This document shows, one piece after another, positions 21,506-32,345 of a DNA stretch of 64,000 nucleotides. Position 1 is the stretch's first letter. Each line of letters begins with the position of its first letter. The notes under the pieces were generated by a model. It ran no database searches, had not been told where the DNA came from, and was given only the letters and a program-made list of their open reading frames with translations. The position numbers and the translations under genes are program-made. The DNA is from Ctena decussata (taxonomy: Eukaryota; Mollusca; Bivalvia; Lucinida; Lucinidae), in NCBI GenBank assembly GCA_963989385.1, contig OZ022501.1, positions 84,366,979 through 84,430,978 on the forward strand, read 5' to 3'.

Positions 21506-22143
21506 TGAAGTACAAGCCTTGGAATATCGCTTTTCAGGATACTTGACTCTGATTTTCATGATATGCACTGAAAATCCCATAGAGAATGCAAGGTGATAAA
21601 CCACGGATAATTAACCAGTTTGATCAAACTATTCATCATGAACCGTTGTCTGGAGAAGCTGAAATAAGACCCATTAATTAATCTTAAACATTTTATTGAA
21701 ACGTGATGGTTAATTGGAGTAAATGATTTGCTATACTTTTAATTGCATGGGAGGCAATTTCAAAGAACACAATCTGTAACATCTTATTTCTTCGAACTGC
21801 TTGTCATTTGTCATAGAGTTTAAAGGGTTTCTTATTTGCGGTGACAAGGCAAATCCGAAAGCGTAAAAATTTAAGCGCTTGCGCATGCGCATTAAGCGTT
21901 CCACTTTCTTTGTGGTGTTTTCAGTGAAAGTGGAATAATTCTGTAACAACTGATGCAAATCGAAAACCATCTGGCATGTGAGAGAATGACGTAGCAATAT
22001 TTGGAAATATTTTTCATTGGCTTAAAAGTCATGAATAATCTTTGTAACGTTTCTATTTTTTTTCTTTTTTTTTTTTTTTTGTTCAGTATATCATTGAAAA
22101 TTAGACAGAAAGCATCTTGATTATTTGTAATCTTAGTTGTTTC
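21506..22143. other. Gene-free stretch
   Basis: Nothing recognised apart from a T-rich run near 22058-22080. Confidence 0.4.
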
Positions 22144-22960
22144 CAACTATGGTTTGAGGGCTGGATTTGGATTTTGATTGTTTCAGTTCCTGGTCTTTGC
22201 ATGCTTTTTACTAAGTATATCATAAAAGAATTGCTGATTTATATTTGTTCAGACTGATCAAAGGTAAGGAGGAAAATTCTCAGGAACTGACACAACAACC
22301 TAAGACAACATGTGGGAAAGAGACAACACAAAATTAGTCACCATCAAAGACAACACCAGCGGCAGCCATGTGAACCGCCATTTTCTATGAAGGTGGTCAA
22401 CGGGTTAGCCTGAACATCACAAACAATATATCAATAACAGACTTAGCCACTAACAAAACATAAAACAACCAAGAAGAACCAAACAGAACTGCCTTCTTGG
22501 GACGACCAATAATGAAATTACTTGGGGAGGGGTGGGGGCTTAGCCAGTTTGTGGTCGACAAACCTCGCCTTTTTCTGCCTGGGTTTATCAGATACTTAGT
22601 TGTTCAACCTAACAAAAAAAAAAAAAAAATAAAAAAAAAATAAAAACGCCAACACAACAGCCTTACAAAAAGAACCAATCATGAAAATAAACAAATTATA
22701 CGTAAAACTTTAAACATCTATTTTTACCCATTTTCATTTTTTTAATGTCAAGGCTAGCCTTAACATAACAAACCGTATATCAAAACTGTCAAAGCGACAA
22801 ACAACACATGAAACAACTAAGAAGAATCAAATCAGAAGTGCCGCCTTGGGACGGCCAGCAATGAAATTACTGGGGGTGGGGGGCTTAAACGGTTTGCGGT
22901 TGAGCCCTTGGTCCTGCTTTGGTTCATCAGGCACTTATTTGTTCGGTTTGCGTGGAAGAT
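22144..22960. repeat. Dispersed repeat D, compound copy
   Basis: The first 66 bp (GGTTTGAGGGCTGGATTTGG...) recur nearly identically at 46382-46449. Two inverted, tandem-like units follow (22330-22620 and 22740-22960). Each carries AATGAAATTACT, a G-rich run and CTTAGCC/CTTAAAC, which is the reverse complement of the 17.57-kb and 38.3-kb copies. An A-rich run separates the units near 22612-22643. Confidence 0.6.
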
Positions 22961-24626
22961 TCCAAACTTATAAGTGGAATATCTCAGGAACATAGAAATC
23001 AAAATTAAAACTGAGATAAAAGACCATGATGACTCACAGAAATAGCAACACTGACATTTTGGAGCAGAAGAAGCCTACCAGTTAAACCACGGTAAGCCCG
23101 ACCCAAGACGTCCCGGAACGGGTGTCAGGCGCCAACTGTCTGTGTTACTATTAAGTTAGGTTAAGGTTGGTGCCTTCATAAAGTCTGAGGCCCGACCCAC
23201 TGTCTTGCAATCGAAGGTAAGCAAAGCTGTTAACCTTAACTTAGTTGACCACCAATCATGCAGTTAGTCGCAAAACATCCATATTATAACCAATCTTTTT
23301 GTATCGAATAATTATCTTCTTAAAATATGGAAAGTCATTTTTACCGATTATTTTTCTGAATTTATACAGTAGGATTAAATTTATACACCGAAGATTATTT
23401 TGGACAAATTGTTCATGTATTAATTTGCAACACCGCGATATATTGTAAAAAATATTTGGCCAATGTTTCCTGAAGACCTAAATGTAATAAGGATTATTTA
23501 GCATTTAAAATTAGATAACCTGGATTGAATCTGAACTTCCTAATGTTGTTATAAAGTGTCTCACTGAAAATTGGCTAAACAGAATAAAGATCGTCATCAT
23601 ATTAGACAAAATCATTGTAAAACGCATTGTTGGTAATAAGCAAATTAAGTGCCACTGTCAGAATGAACTTCATTTAAATATAAGTAATGTAACATTACTA
23701 ACATTTATATCAAGGCTTTTCTTACAAGTACACTGAAATGTATTTGGAAATGGAACGGTCTTATTAAGAGCAGTCTATAAAAACACACACAGAATAATCA
23801 TATTTTATCATAACGCTACAATACATTATAATGTTCTGTTGTTGTTAGCCTACAATAAGACTTTAACAGGAAATTATACAGATTGAATAACCTTTGATAG
23901 CCATCGGAAGAATTGAACGCATAAGAACAAACACAAGAGCGGGCCCTGAATTTTATGGGATAGATTACTGCGTAGCCGTTGCGGAGGGAGAGGGTGTTGA
24001 TTGGGTGTAATCAGTGTTACATCTTTAATTACTCATTAAGAGTGGTCAGCAGCAAATTGTAATTTTACACAATGCAACTTCACACTTTATCCAAATGTAG
24101 CTCCAAAAACGTGTCATTTTCTATAGTCCAAATTCATATACGATACAGCTAATCCATTGCAAGGAACAAAAGGTCTTTCATGAACAACACACTTGAGCTT
24201 TCGGCTTCAAATTTTATGCAAACGAGCTGTCTTATCAGACGGAGTAGATTATTTATTGAAAATAGAGATAAGCGCCGCAAGCCATGCAAATTAGGATAAA
24301 GATATTGACTTGAAATGAGATTTACTAATGTGCTCATTTCATGAAGCCAGTGAAAGTAATTTTCGGCATACAATATATACAATGTGGGGGATAAGTGAGG
24401 ATAATTCTCAACAAAGTCCTCAATAGTGGTCTATCTGTTGGTCTAGTACTGAGATTGTCACAAAAGGAAAAAAAATAAAGCTGGTGATTTCAAACAGAAC
24501 CATTACACAATTATCTTAAAGACCGAATGCCCGTTTGAACTAATTTTCAGGTATGTATTTTATAATTTTGTCTCCATGGACAAGGTCATGATCCCGCATT
24601 ACATATATTTGTGAATATATATAGTT
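22961..24626. other. 1.7-kb gene-free stretch, nothing recognised
   Basis: No exon or clear repeat found. The GC-richer patch 23090-23215 (TAAGCCCGACCCAAGACGTC...) differs in composition from its surroundings but has no family I know. Confidence 0.4.
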
Positions 24627-25905
24627 AACAAAAAGTAGAGGATATTAAGCTATGAAAAGTTGTAGGATCTACAACAACTGTGATAACCATATAAAACGGT
24701 AAGTGTTGATAAGATAAATATGGTCAATGTACCTGTTTTCGGGGTGCGCAAGAATTATGATAGATTATACCGCTTTCTTGTCAGGGACCTCTAACGATGA
24801 TTATTTTTTGCAAACAGAAAGTTGAATCAGTATGTTTCATCATACACTAACTGACGCGCGACAGCACATTAGTTGTGACGTCATCCATGACGTCGTCGTT
24901 GGTGATCGCGGAAGCGGCCATATTGGGAACAGGGTAAAACTTATGGAAAGTACCGACGAAGATGACACGGTGTTTTATTCAATTATGAACTGTTTTTCTG
25001 ATAATTCAAAGATCGTTTCCACAGCCTAAAGAACTGCAGGTCTCGTGAAAACAGTTGTTATCATAAGGATCTGCAGTTGCTGTATTTTGAAGGCGACTTC
25101 TTTAACATACCCCGAAAACTGGGGTAGGTTTCGGGGAGCAGATTCAGCCAAGCATCTGTGTGGAGTTGATCAAATATGTAAACATGGCGACATGCGGACA
25201 TGAAATGTAAGTTACAAATTACTTAACACATATTTTTGTGTACACACAGACCAGTTGTTTTTTATTTTTGTTTATCACACAGTTTTTATGTTGCGAGCAA
25301 ATGTTAATACCCCGACAACTGGTACAGTCATCATATTACTTAAGACACTTTTCATGAACGTTTAAAGATATATATTGTCACATGATTTGCATACAATTTG
25401 TTTCAGACAGGGGGTGGCAAATTCGAACAAACAATCCTTCAAATATTTCAACTAAGACCACCTTATAATGCATTTTTAAGTTTTGTACGCTATTTTTTCT
25501 TCTTCAAAACTGTTATTTTGAGAAGAAAACCAGAAAACGAAAATCGGAGATGTACATAGAGTCACCGAGAAATTTAGATTGTTGTGGAATGCACTCCTCA
25601 TTTAACTAAACAGTGTGTAAAACCAATGTTAAGCTTATTAAATGAATCATGGCGAGTGTTTATGTGTATAATCTGAAAAGGATCTGCTGCCATACTAGAT
25701 TGGTGTGAACTTTGGGTGTCGATCCCATGTCTAACAAGAATTGCATGCAAATAACGTGACAGGATATACCATCCAAATTATAATGTAAAATGTCTTATCA
25801 AATATTTGTCTGATGGACACTTGTCCATTCAGATGGATTTTATCTTATTCTAACTAAAACATTTTTTAATAGCTGGATATCCCCTTCTTTTTGTGAATAG
25901 TATAT
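24627..25905. mobile_element. Inverted-terminal-repeat DNA element 'GGGGATATT', copy 2 (longer form)
   Basis: The left end ACAAAAAGTAGAGGATATTA and the right end GATATCCCCTTCTTTTTGTG form imperfect inverted repeats of about 26 bp. Both outer parts align with 1727-2395; the roughly 620 bp at 24725-25340 are unique to this copy. That unique part holds TGACGTCATCCATGACGTCG, CGGCCATATTGGG and an ATG in good context at 24942 opening a 28-codon frame (MESTDEDDTVFYSIMN...) that ends in TAA. It may be the eroded start of an internal gene. No transposase domain is visible. Confidence 0.7.
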
Positions 25906-26090
25906 GTCATTGCTCATACTTTTATCGTCAGAAATGAACTATGGTTCTGTGATAGAAGGGAAAAAACTGTTCTAGAAACTGCACAACTAAGCTGGCACGA
26001 TTGTCGCATTGATTTCCGTAACGATGATAGAAAATGGATTTGTTTTAGAACTGAGACGACTTAGGTAACAAGACGTTATATTTTTAATAT

Positions 26091-26326
26091 GAGCCGCGAC
26101 GTGACAAAACCAACAATGTGGTCGTGCGTCCAGCGCGGACTCAGATCAGCCTGGGCATCCGCCCAGTCTGATCAGAGTCTTCGCTTTCCGCATGAAGGTA
26201 GCTTAGTCCCTCAGCTACCCTTTAAGCGCTTAGCAAAGAGTCTGATCAGACTGGGTGAATGCTTAGGCTGATCCTAGTCTGCGCTGGGCGGACGACCACA
26301 TTGTTGGTTTTCTCGTGTCGCGGCTC
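26091..26326. mobile_element. GAGCCGCG foldback element, copy i
   Basis: Full-length, with ATAT exactly duplicated at 26087-26090 and 26327-26330. It differs from copy o (60937-61172) at about 7 of 236 positions and shares diagnostic variants with it (TTTCCGCATGAAGG, CCCTCAGC, GGTGAATGC, GATCCTAGTC, GGCGGACGACC). They form the youngest-looking pair. Confidence 0.9.
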
Positions 26327-27032
26327 ATATATTGTATGTAAAAATTCGTCTATTTTTGCAGAACTCCTCACGTTTTTTTCAGCAAACATATTAGAACACT
26401 TGATGTTATAAGTATTACGATTCTCTGAACTACTGAACTCTGATTTTCTGAAGTAAAGAAATATAAGAAAATTATCACCAGTGATTAAGGGACAATTCAT
26501 TTATCATCAGGTGGAAGAATGGGAGGGGGCATATTTAGGGGGTTGGCTTGTTTTTTTGCGATCTACTGGGGATCGGGGTCAGAAAGAAATAAGCCAAGGA
26601 GCAGGAGGAGGGGTTCATATATATTTTTAGGCATGTGGGGAATTCAGAATTCTTCCATCAGTGTTCATTTTAATAAAATGCCTCAGCTTCTGGTCCCCCC
26701 TCCCCTCACCTCACCTTGTTAATAAATGACTCGTCCCTAACATTTTTTGCTGGCTGGCCAATCTAGGGCTATCACGTTGAGTATTGCAAGCGTATATTCT
26801 CTCCTGGATATATTCAGTCAAAAACTGAATCTTCTGTTTGGTCAACGGTTTGAAGTTCATATGCTTCTGATCTATATTTCTTAATTTATTAATTGGAGTA
26901 AAAAGATGTTAAGGTTTCCTGAAGCTCAGTGTCCATAGGGGCAGCGGGGGAGGGAGGGGGAGTGGCAAGAGATCTGCCATATCCTAGGTAGAACATACAA
27001 AATGCAAAGTTTATCCAACTGTGTTTGCTGCC
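26327..27032. other. Gene-free stretch with G-rich patches
   Basis: G-rich and C-rich patches lie near 26520-26620, 26693-26706 and 26938-26960. No gene recognised. Confidence 0.4.
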
Positions 27033-27036
27033 TTAA

Positions 27037-27547
27037 AGGGCTACTGTACTGTTTTTCAACATGCATTAAAATCACTTGACATAACTGGTATTGTTTTATC
27101 TAGAAATATTTCGAAAACTGCAAGGAAAAATTCCTAAGTGTTAAAAAGTTATAAGGAATTTAAATTTTAATCAGCTGAAAAATATGCAAGGACTCTTATG
27201 ACGTCATTTGAGTTATTCATATTAATAATATTTAAAATAAAATCTATATCTTATATATTTCAATACTTTTTTCTCCTAAAATACATTTAGTGTAACGAGT
27301 CACATCATTTTATGAAAAATAATTGAAAAGTTTGCATCCGAATGCGGTGATAAATAACTGGAATACAAATTAATTATGCAAGTAAAACTGTAGAAAAGAA
27401 AAAGTGGTCGGGGCTTAATGATAACATTTTGGTTTAGAATTTTGTCGATACGATTTTCAGCAATCTGTTTCTCTCATGAATACCTGTTAATTGGGTATAT
27501 TTCTGGAAAAAGTGAAAAAAAAACAAAAAAAACAGTGCAGTAGCCCT
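27037..27547. mobile_element. piggyBac-like MITE (TTAA target duplication)
   Basis: AGGGCTACTGTACTGTTTTT at the left is mirrored by AAAAAACAGTGCAGTAGCCCT at the right, and TTAA flanks exactly on both sides (27033-27036 and 27548-27551). 511 bp, no coding capacity. TTAA duplication is the mark of piggyBac-type transposition; the terminus is AGGG rather than CCC, so the class call is provisional. Confidence 0.8.
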
Positions 27548-27576
27548 TTAACTCCAAGTTACCTGTTTCATTAAAA

Positions 27577-27690
27577 ATACCCTTTACTGCTGGCTGACAG
27601 GCAGGGCTTCTTAAGGCTTGCCGAACGTTGATTGCAACCCGTACCGAACGTCTGTACTTGTAACCACTCAACCACGCGCCGCTGTAATTT
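27577..27690 (-). repeat. Possible tRNA-like SINE fragment
   Basis: On the minus strand GGCGCGTGGTTGAGTGGTTA resembles a tRNA 5' half with an A box, and ACGGGTTGCAATC a degenerate B box about 40 nt later. No second copy was seen in the window. Confidence 0.4.
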
Positions 27691-27951
27691 TATTTGAACA
27701 CGCCAAATAAACTTTCTGGTTATTTAAATACTTTTGCATGTCAGAGACATTACAAAATAACTTAAGCCTTTTCTAAGATATTTGGACCTGGCTCTGTCTT
27801 ACGCATTTTTATCAGATTATTTAAAAAACACAAAAGCTGTAATTGGTACTTGAACATGGTTAGTGTCGGTACAAAGTCCGTCCATACTGCTGTAAAGTTT
27901 TTTCTACTTTTGTTGTTATTTAATGGTGTTCAGAAGCAATATCTTACCTGG

Positions 27952-28069
27952 CCCGGAGGTAATAAAACTTGAGTACATGCTCAAACTCATGCTCGGAAGC
28001 AGCCAATCAGTGTGCTTTATTTTGAGTTTGAGATTATACTCAAGTTTTACAACCTCGGACCCTGATGTC
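27952..28069. mobile_element. ~118-bp foldback hairpin
   Basis: CCGGAGGTAATAAAACTTGAG pairs with CTCAAGTTTTACAACCTCGG, and GCTCAAACTCA with TGAGTTTGAG. The loop contains AGCAGCCAATCAGTG. Confidence 0.75.
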
Positions 28070-28247
28070 TGCGGCTTCTCTGTCTCGTAAATCGCGTCAG
28101 CTAAAGTACACTCGGAGGAGATTTGCTTGGTCTACTCGTATGACTGACCTGTCATCAAAATTTTTAGGTTTAGCGACACTGAAGAAGCTGGTTTTAATAA
28201 TGTTGTTCGCAGAAAATGCATAAATGTAAATACAATAATGGTACAGG

Positions 28248-28415
28248 ATAAAAGCAGACGACAAAATTTATGTCTGCAAAATTAAAAAAAATATTTTTTG
28301 TTCAAGCTATATCATATTTATAATTCAAAGACTACAAAGCAAACAGTGTAGATCAAGATGAGGCGGCTCATTTGGAGACGCTTCACCTGGAGCTATGCTT
28401 TTTGCAAATTCAACT
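28248..28415. mobile_element. Degenerate copy of the CCCTTAA MITE
   Basis: AGCAGACGACAAAATTTATG...GTTCAAGCTATATCATATTTA...GTGTAGATCAAGATGAGGCG follows the order of the intact copy at 50672-50873. The terminal inverted repeats are lost. Confidence 0.65.
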
Positions 28416-28457
28416 GTTTTGGTTTATAGCAATTTAAATATAATGGTTAATATATTT

Positions 28458-28571
28458 GAGCAGCGACACGACCTCACCAGCAAGTGGCTCGTGTGCCCAG
28501 CAAAGACTCCGACCAGCTTGAACATCCGCTCAGTTTGATCAGAATTTTGTAGTTTTGTCGTGTCGCGGCTC
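28458..28571. mobile_element. GAGCCGCG foldback element, copy j (single-module deletion form)
   Basis: Only 114 bp: the left end GAGCAGCGACACGAC, one GACTC...GATCAG hairpin, and the right end TTTTGTCGTGTCGCGGCTC. The central stem and the second hairpin are absent. Confidence 0.8.
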
Positions 28572-28732
28572 CTTTATTCTTTATAGAGATTAGATAGTGT
28601 TTGTTTGTTAGAACACAACTTCAGAATTCACTATCCGTTTGAAATTGTATTGATCAAAACTGGCTGTCGGATTAAAGAAACACATAATAAAGTTTCCTTT
28701 TTAAAGGAAAGGCTTGAGGGTTTTATAATTTA

Positions 28733-29190
28733 TTAAGGAATGAATTTCATTTTCCTGATTTTTATCGAAGTATAAACTAAATTGGGTCGAGTGCAAAGTA
28801 AGTGAGCCCCGAAGGGGATCGTGTAAACTTTGCTAGCTACCCAATGTAGTTTATACTTCGATAAACACCAAAGAATTTTCATACATTGCTTAAATTTGCA
28901 TTCTGTTCTATCTATTATATGACTAAAAATTTGCGTTAGGGGCTACAGTTGAAGCAGAAACACATTTTTGCGCAGTTTTTCTACTAACAGCAGAAGAGCG
29001 TCAACGACGTCATAATGCCGCATACGTCCAGTCGGATTAGAGAGAACCAAGATTTATTTTTACGTCACTTAACGTTATGTGACGTCGCGTGAACCGATGT
29101 ATTTATTGAAGTATAAACCACATTGCGTTTTAATGGTTTACCATTGGACGTTTCAATAAATGCATCTAGAATGTAAATATTTAATATTAC
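28733..29190 (-). mobile_element. Hairpin element R, copy 2 (inverted)
   Basis: The hairpin (TTTATCGAAGTATAAACTAA pairing with GTAGTTTATACTTCGATAAA) is followed by the ACGTCA-rich part (CGTCAACGACGTCATAATGC, TTATGTGACGTCGCGTGAAC) and the border word GTTTATACTTCAATAAAT in reverse order to copy 1. Confidence 0.8.
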
Positions 29191-29342
29191 AGTATATTAA
29201 TATTAACGGAATGGGAAATATGAGTACTAGCGTATGAGAACTGAACGAAATGAAATCAGCCTTATTATGATGTTGTCGCCGTACACTTCTTATTATAATT
29301 CATTTCTTAATTAAATCCCCTCTTAAGCCAGCGATGCCGCAG

Positions 29343-29613
29343 TTATTGGATTCTAGTTGCATACATGTACAAAAGTTCTTCTTGCATCTCAAGAAATTCC
29401 TGTACAACCAAATTGACGTTATTATCACCAACTAACTGCTTCACAGCCAATTCTTGAAAAACGATGAAAGTGAACAAAAGAAATGCAACGTAGGCAAAGC
29501 CATCGTTGATGTGTGTACTATCATGGTGTGACAAAATGCCTTTCATAACTTTCCTTGGCGATGGATGTTGATTTTCTGTCTCAGCTGCTTCAGTAATTGA
29601 CCCAGCATCCCCC
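29343..29613 (-). CDS. Possible terminal exon of an unknown gene
   Basis: On the minus strand a possible acceptor (GGTAAATAG) is followed by an open frame of about 90 codons to TAA at 29343. It reads AGDAGSITEAAETENQHPSP, then a hydrophobic stretch FAYVAFLLFTFIVFQELAV, then an acidic LEMQEELLYMY end. The residue mix looks protein-like, with one possible membrane segment. I do not recognise the family and found no partner exon. The acceptor lacks a good pyrimidine tract, and an open frame of this length is not rare by chance in 64 kb. Confidence 0.28.
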
Positions 29614-30452
29614 GCTATTTACCTGCCTCTAAACAGGTAGTTAACACGCAAACACTTTATTAATCCCGATTGACTGAAACAATCACCTTGCCAGCTGAAG
29701 GCATAGCCATTGCCTTTCATAGAGACAAGGCATGTTTCCATTGTTTCGAGTGCCGGTTCGGTTCTGGCTGAGAGAGATAGACCAGTGGCTCATCCATTGT
29801 CTCAAAGCTGTCAATGAATCCCTTAGAGTTAGCCTCAAAGAGATTAAAATCTCAACGGTTCAGAAATAGTCCACTCTTTTTGTTACCAGTATCCCCATAA
29901 GAGGTTTCCAGGACAGACTATCTATGACTTGTCAAAAGGTATTGTAACTTAGAATTTGAATAGTGAACATCACACCGCTGCTTGCGATCGACATGGCCTT
30001 TACAATTAGTTCGAGGTTATTTATGCAAGGCGTTATACATGTATTAACACAATCAGCTGTGTATATCAGCCACACACTCAGAGATAGATAGGATAGTTTA
30101 TTTGGTAAGATGTAATGAGTGATTGGGAAAATCTTTAGAAGCGCTTGGTTGCAGAATTTCAACAATAAATTTGAACTTTGTTTTTTTTTTCTGCTTTGAC
30201 AGGTTTTACAGATACACAAATAGGCCCACGCATAAGCGCAGTCTGATCCATCTGTCACCAGTTAGCACAATACATGTATATTTCTGGATCTACCGAAAAG
30301 AAAGACCCGGATCAGTCTGCACTGATGCATCAGCTGGAGTATGGTAGCTGCTCTAAGTAGTTACATAGCACAATACTCTAAGGCCTATTTTCGCCCAACG
30401 CCGCTGGGAAATAAAGCCAGCAAGCATTTTGGAAAAAGCTAATACTTGTGTG
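29614..30452. other. Gene-free stretch, nothing firm
   Basis: Several overlapping short open frames on both strands (29.65-29.85 kb and 29.93-30.35 kb). None has a recognisable domain or consistent splice signals. Confidence 0.35.
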
Positions 30453-30665
30453 CTAAGTGTTGCGGGTACGGAAAGTGCCAATTGTTGGCGACAATGCGAC
30501 CAAACATAAACTTAAATTCCATCTGTTAATTTTAGCAGATGCGGTAAACCGGATATGATATAAATAGACAAAATCGGACGAGTTTTCTAGTTGTTGCGAT
30601 GAAACGGTCGTATATGTAAAAACGAACACGAACAAAGGAAGTAGACTTAAATGGCATCTGTTCAT
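30453..30665 (-). CDS. Weak open frame with a signal-peptide-like start
   Basis: Starting at the ATG at 30665: MNRCHLSLLPLFVFVFTYTT followed by VSSQQ, a hydrophobic core with a plausible signal-peptidase site, then about 45 residues without known motifs to a TAG. It could be a short secreted protein, a first exon or chance. No supporting copy or neighbour. Confidence 0.2.
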   Translation of the reverse strand: MNRCHLSLLPLFVFVFTYTTVSSQQLENSSDFVYLYHIRFTASAKINRWNLSLCLVALSPTIGTFRTRNT

Positions 30666-30684
30666 GAGCAATATGTGATCTAGA

Positions 30685-30740
30685 AATGTTCAAGTTCAAC
30701 TTAAATGTTCAAGTTCAAGTTGAACTTGAACTTGAACTTT
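30685..30740. repeat. TTCAAG simple repeat forming a palindrome
   Basis: Iterated GTTCAAGTTCAA is followed by its reverse complement TTGAACTTGAACTTGAACTT. Confidence 0.8.
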
Positions 30741-31827
30741 TAACAATGACCCAAAACAATTCCAATGATCATACGAGGAATGATTGAAAAGTCCTGAGCC
30801 CCATCATGTTTTAAAACTTTTCAGAATAGATTTGAGTTATTGTTTTTAAACAGCCATTCTACAAAGCAACAATCACCGAATTCGGGAATTATCTTCAATA
30901 TCAATTGGATGACACATCACCTTTAAAAGTTACTACCATGAGTGAACTGTATTACTCTTTGACCAACCATTATTATAGCAGATGACCCAGGCGTGCACAG
31001 GAGTGTATATCTTTTTACTCTTTTTGTCAAAAATCATGTAAGATGTCAATATTTATTTGTGTTTAGACCTTGTTCGTTTTGCTCACAATGTTCCAAACAA
31101 ACACGAAAATAAAATATCGGTCTCTAAATTTCAAGGTTGCAAAATTTAAGGGTTTACGGTAAAGCCGCCAGATGTCAAAATATTTTGCATTTCTATCAAA
31201 CCATTGACAAATCATCATATTTGCATACACTACAATTAGAACCGTTTAAATATTGTTGAATGTGAAGAATGATTTTTCAAAGAAATATAAGGCGAATAGA
31301 TTTTTAAATGTTACTGTAAAAGTATGCCACCCCTCTTGTGTTTAAAGCACTGTATAAAAGAATCCTTTCTCCAAATGTTTTTTAAACTTCTTCCGAAAGC
31401 TTGTGAATGACTACTTATTACATTCATGTCAAGCACGCCTGCGCAGATTCGCTAGAAGTATCTTAGGCTCAGAACTTATCAATCGTACATCGTATGTATC
31501 AAATTATACTAAAATAGTGAATCGCGGGCAAGCAGAATTTATGCTTTCATGCATGTGATATCATGTATCGAGCAGTTTGTAATAGTTGTACCATGGTTTG
31601 CCCGCCTGTACGGTAAGATAAGTCATGATCTTTGATGAGAACATTATCTCTCGCACGGCTGGACAAAGCATATCATAACTATTTTGAACCCACATCAGTG
31701 TGGGTTTTGCTCGTTACGAATCATTTCGAGCTTACAAATGCTATTTGGCAAGGGTAGCATAATTTGAGATGACTTTGTAGCACAAACTCACTTTTCTTAT
31801 GATTTGAAAGCTATCAAGAGTCTCCCA
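30741..31827. other. 1.1-kb gene-free stretch, nothing recognised
   Basis: No exon, RNA gene or repeat structure was identified. Confidence 0.4.
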
Positions 31828-32345
31828 TTTGGAGAGATAACAACATATCTCTTGGATCAAAGGTGAAACTTATGCGCTCCCTTGTCATTTCTATATTTCT
31901 GTAGGCCTGTGAATCGTGGACCTTGACAGCAGAGTTAGAGAAAAGAACGCAGGCCTTTGAGATGAGATGCTACCGAAGGTTACTGAACATTTCGTACAAG
32001 GACCATATAACCAATGAGGAGGTTCGCAGGAAGATCCAAGCAGCCATTGGTGAATATGATGAACTCCTGACGCTGGTCAAGAAACGGAAACTAAGGTGGT
32101 TTGGCCACGTTTCAAGGTCTTCTAGTTTAGCAAAGACAATTCTTCAGGGCACAGTGAAAGGAAAAAGAAGAAGAGGTAGACAGAAGAAAAGGTGGGAAGA
32201 TAATATCAAGGAGTGGACAGGGATGGATTTTTCCAGCTCAACTAGGGCAGCTGAAGACAGGACAAGGTGGAAAGGGATTGTTTTGAAGTCATCTGTGTTG
32301 CCCCAACGACCTAGTAAGGTTTGGGATTGAATAGAATAGAAGAGT
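31828..32345 (+). pseudogene. 5'-truncated LINE 3' end (same family as 11.2-12.8 kb)
   Basis: Starts abruptly at ATTTGGAGAGATAACAAC, inside the coding region, and keeps only the C-terminal tail. Residues include SKVKLMRSLVIS, then TAELEKRTQAFEMRCYRRLL, YDELLTLVKKRKLRWFGHVS, KGKRRRGRQKKRWEDNIKEW, RTRWKGIV and a stop after SKVWD. One in-frame TAG lies near 31903; downstream of it the frame is open from 31923 to 32330. The 3' end is an AATAGAATAGAAGAG tail. It aligns closely with 12318-12826, showing 5' truncation typical of target-primed reverse transcription. Confidence 0.9.

Noticed and set aside
24832..25029. 65-residue frame as an independent gene
   Set aside because: It lies inside the inverted-terminal-repeat DNA element and ends at a stop after 28 codons from the better ATG. 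Reported only as a possible remnant of that element's gene.
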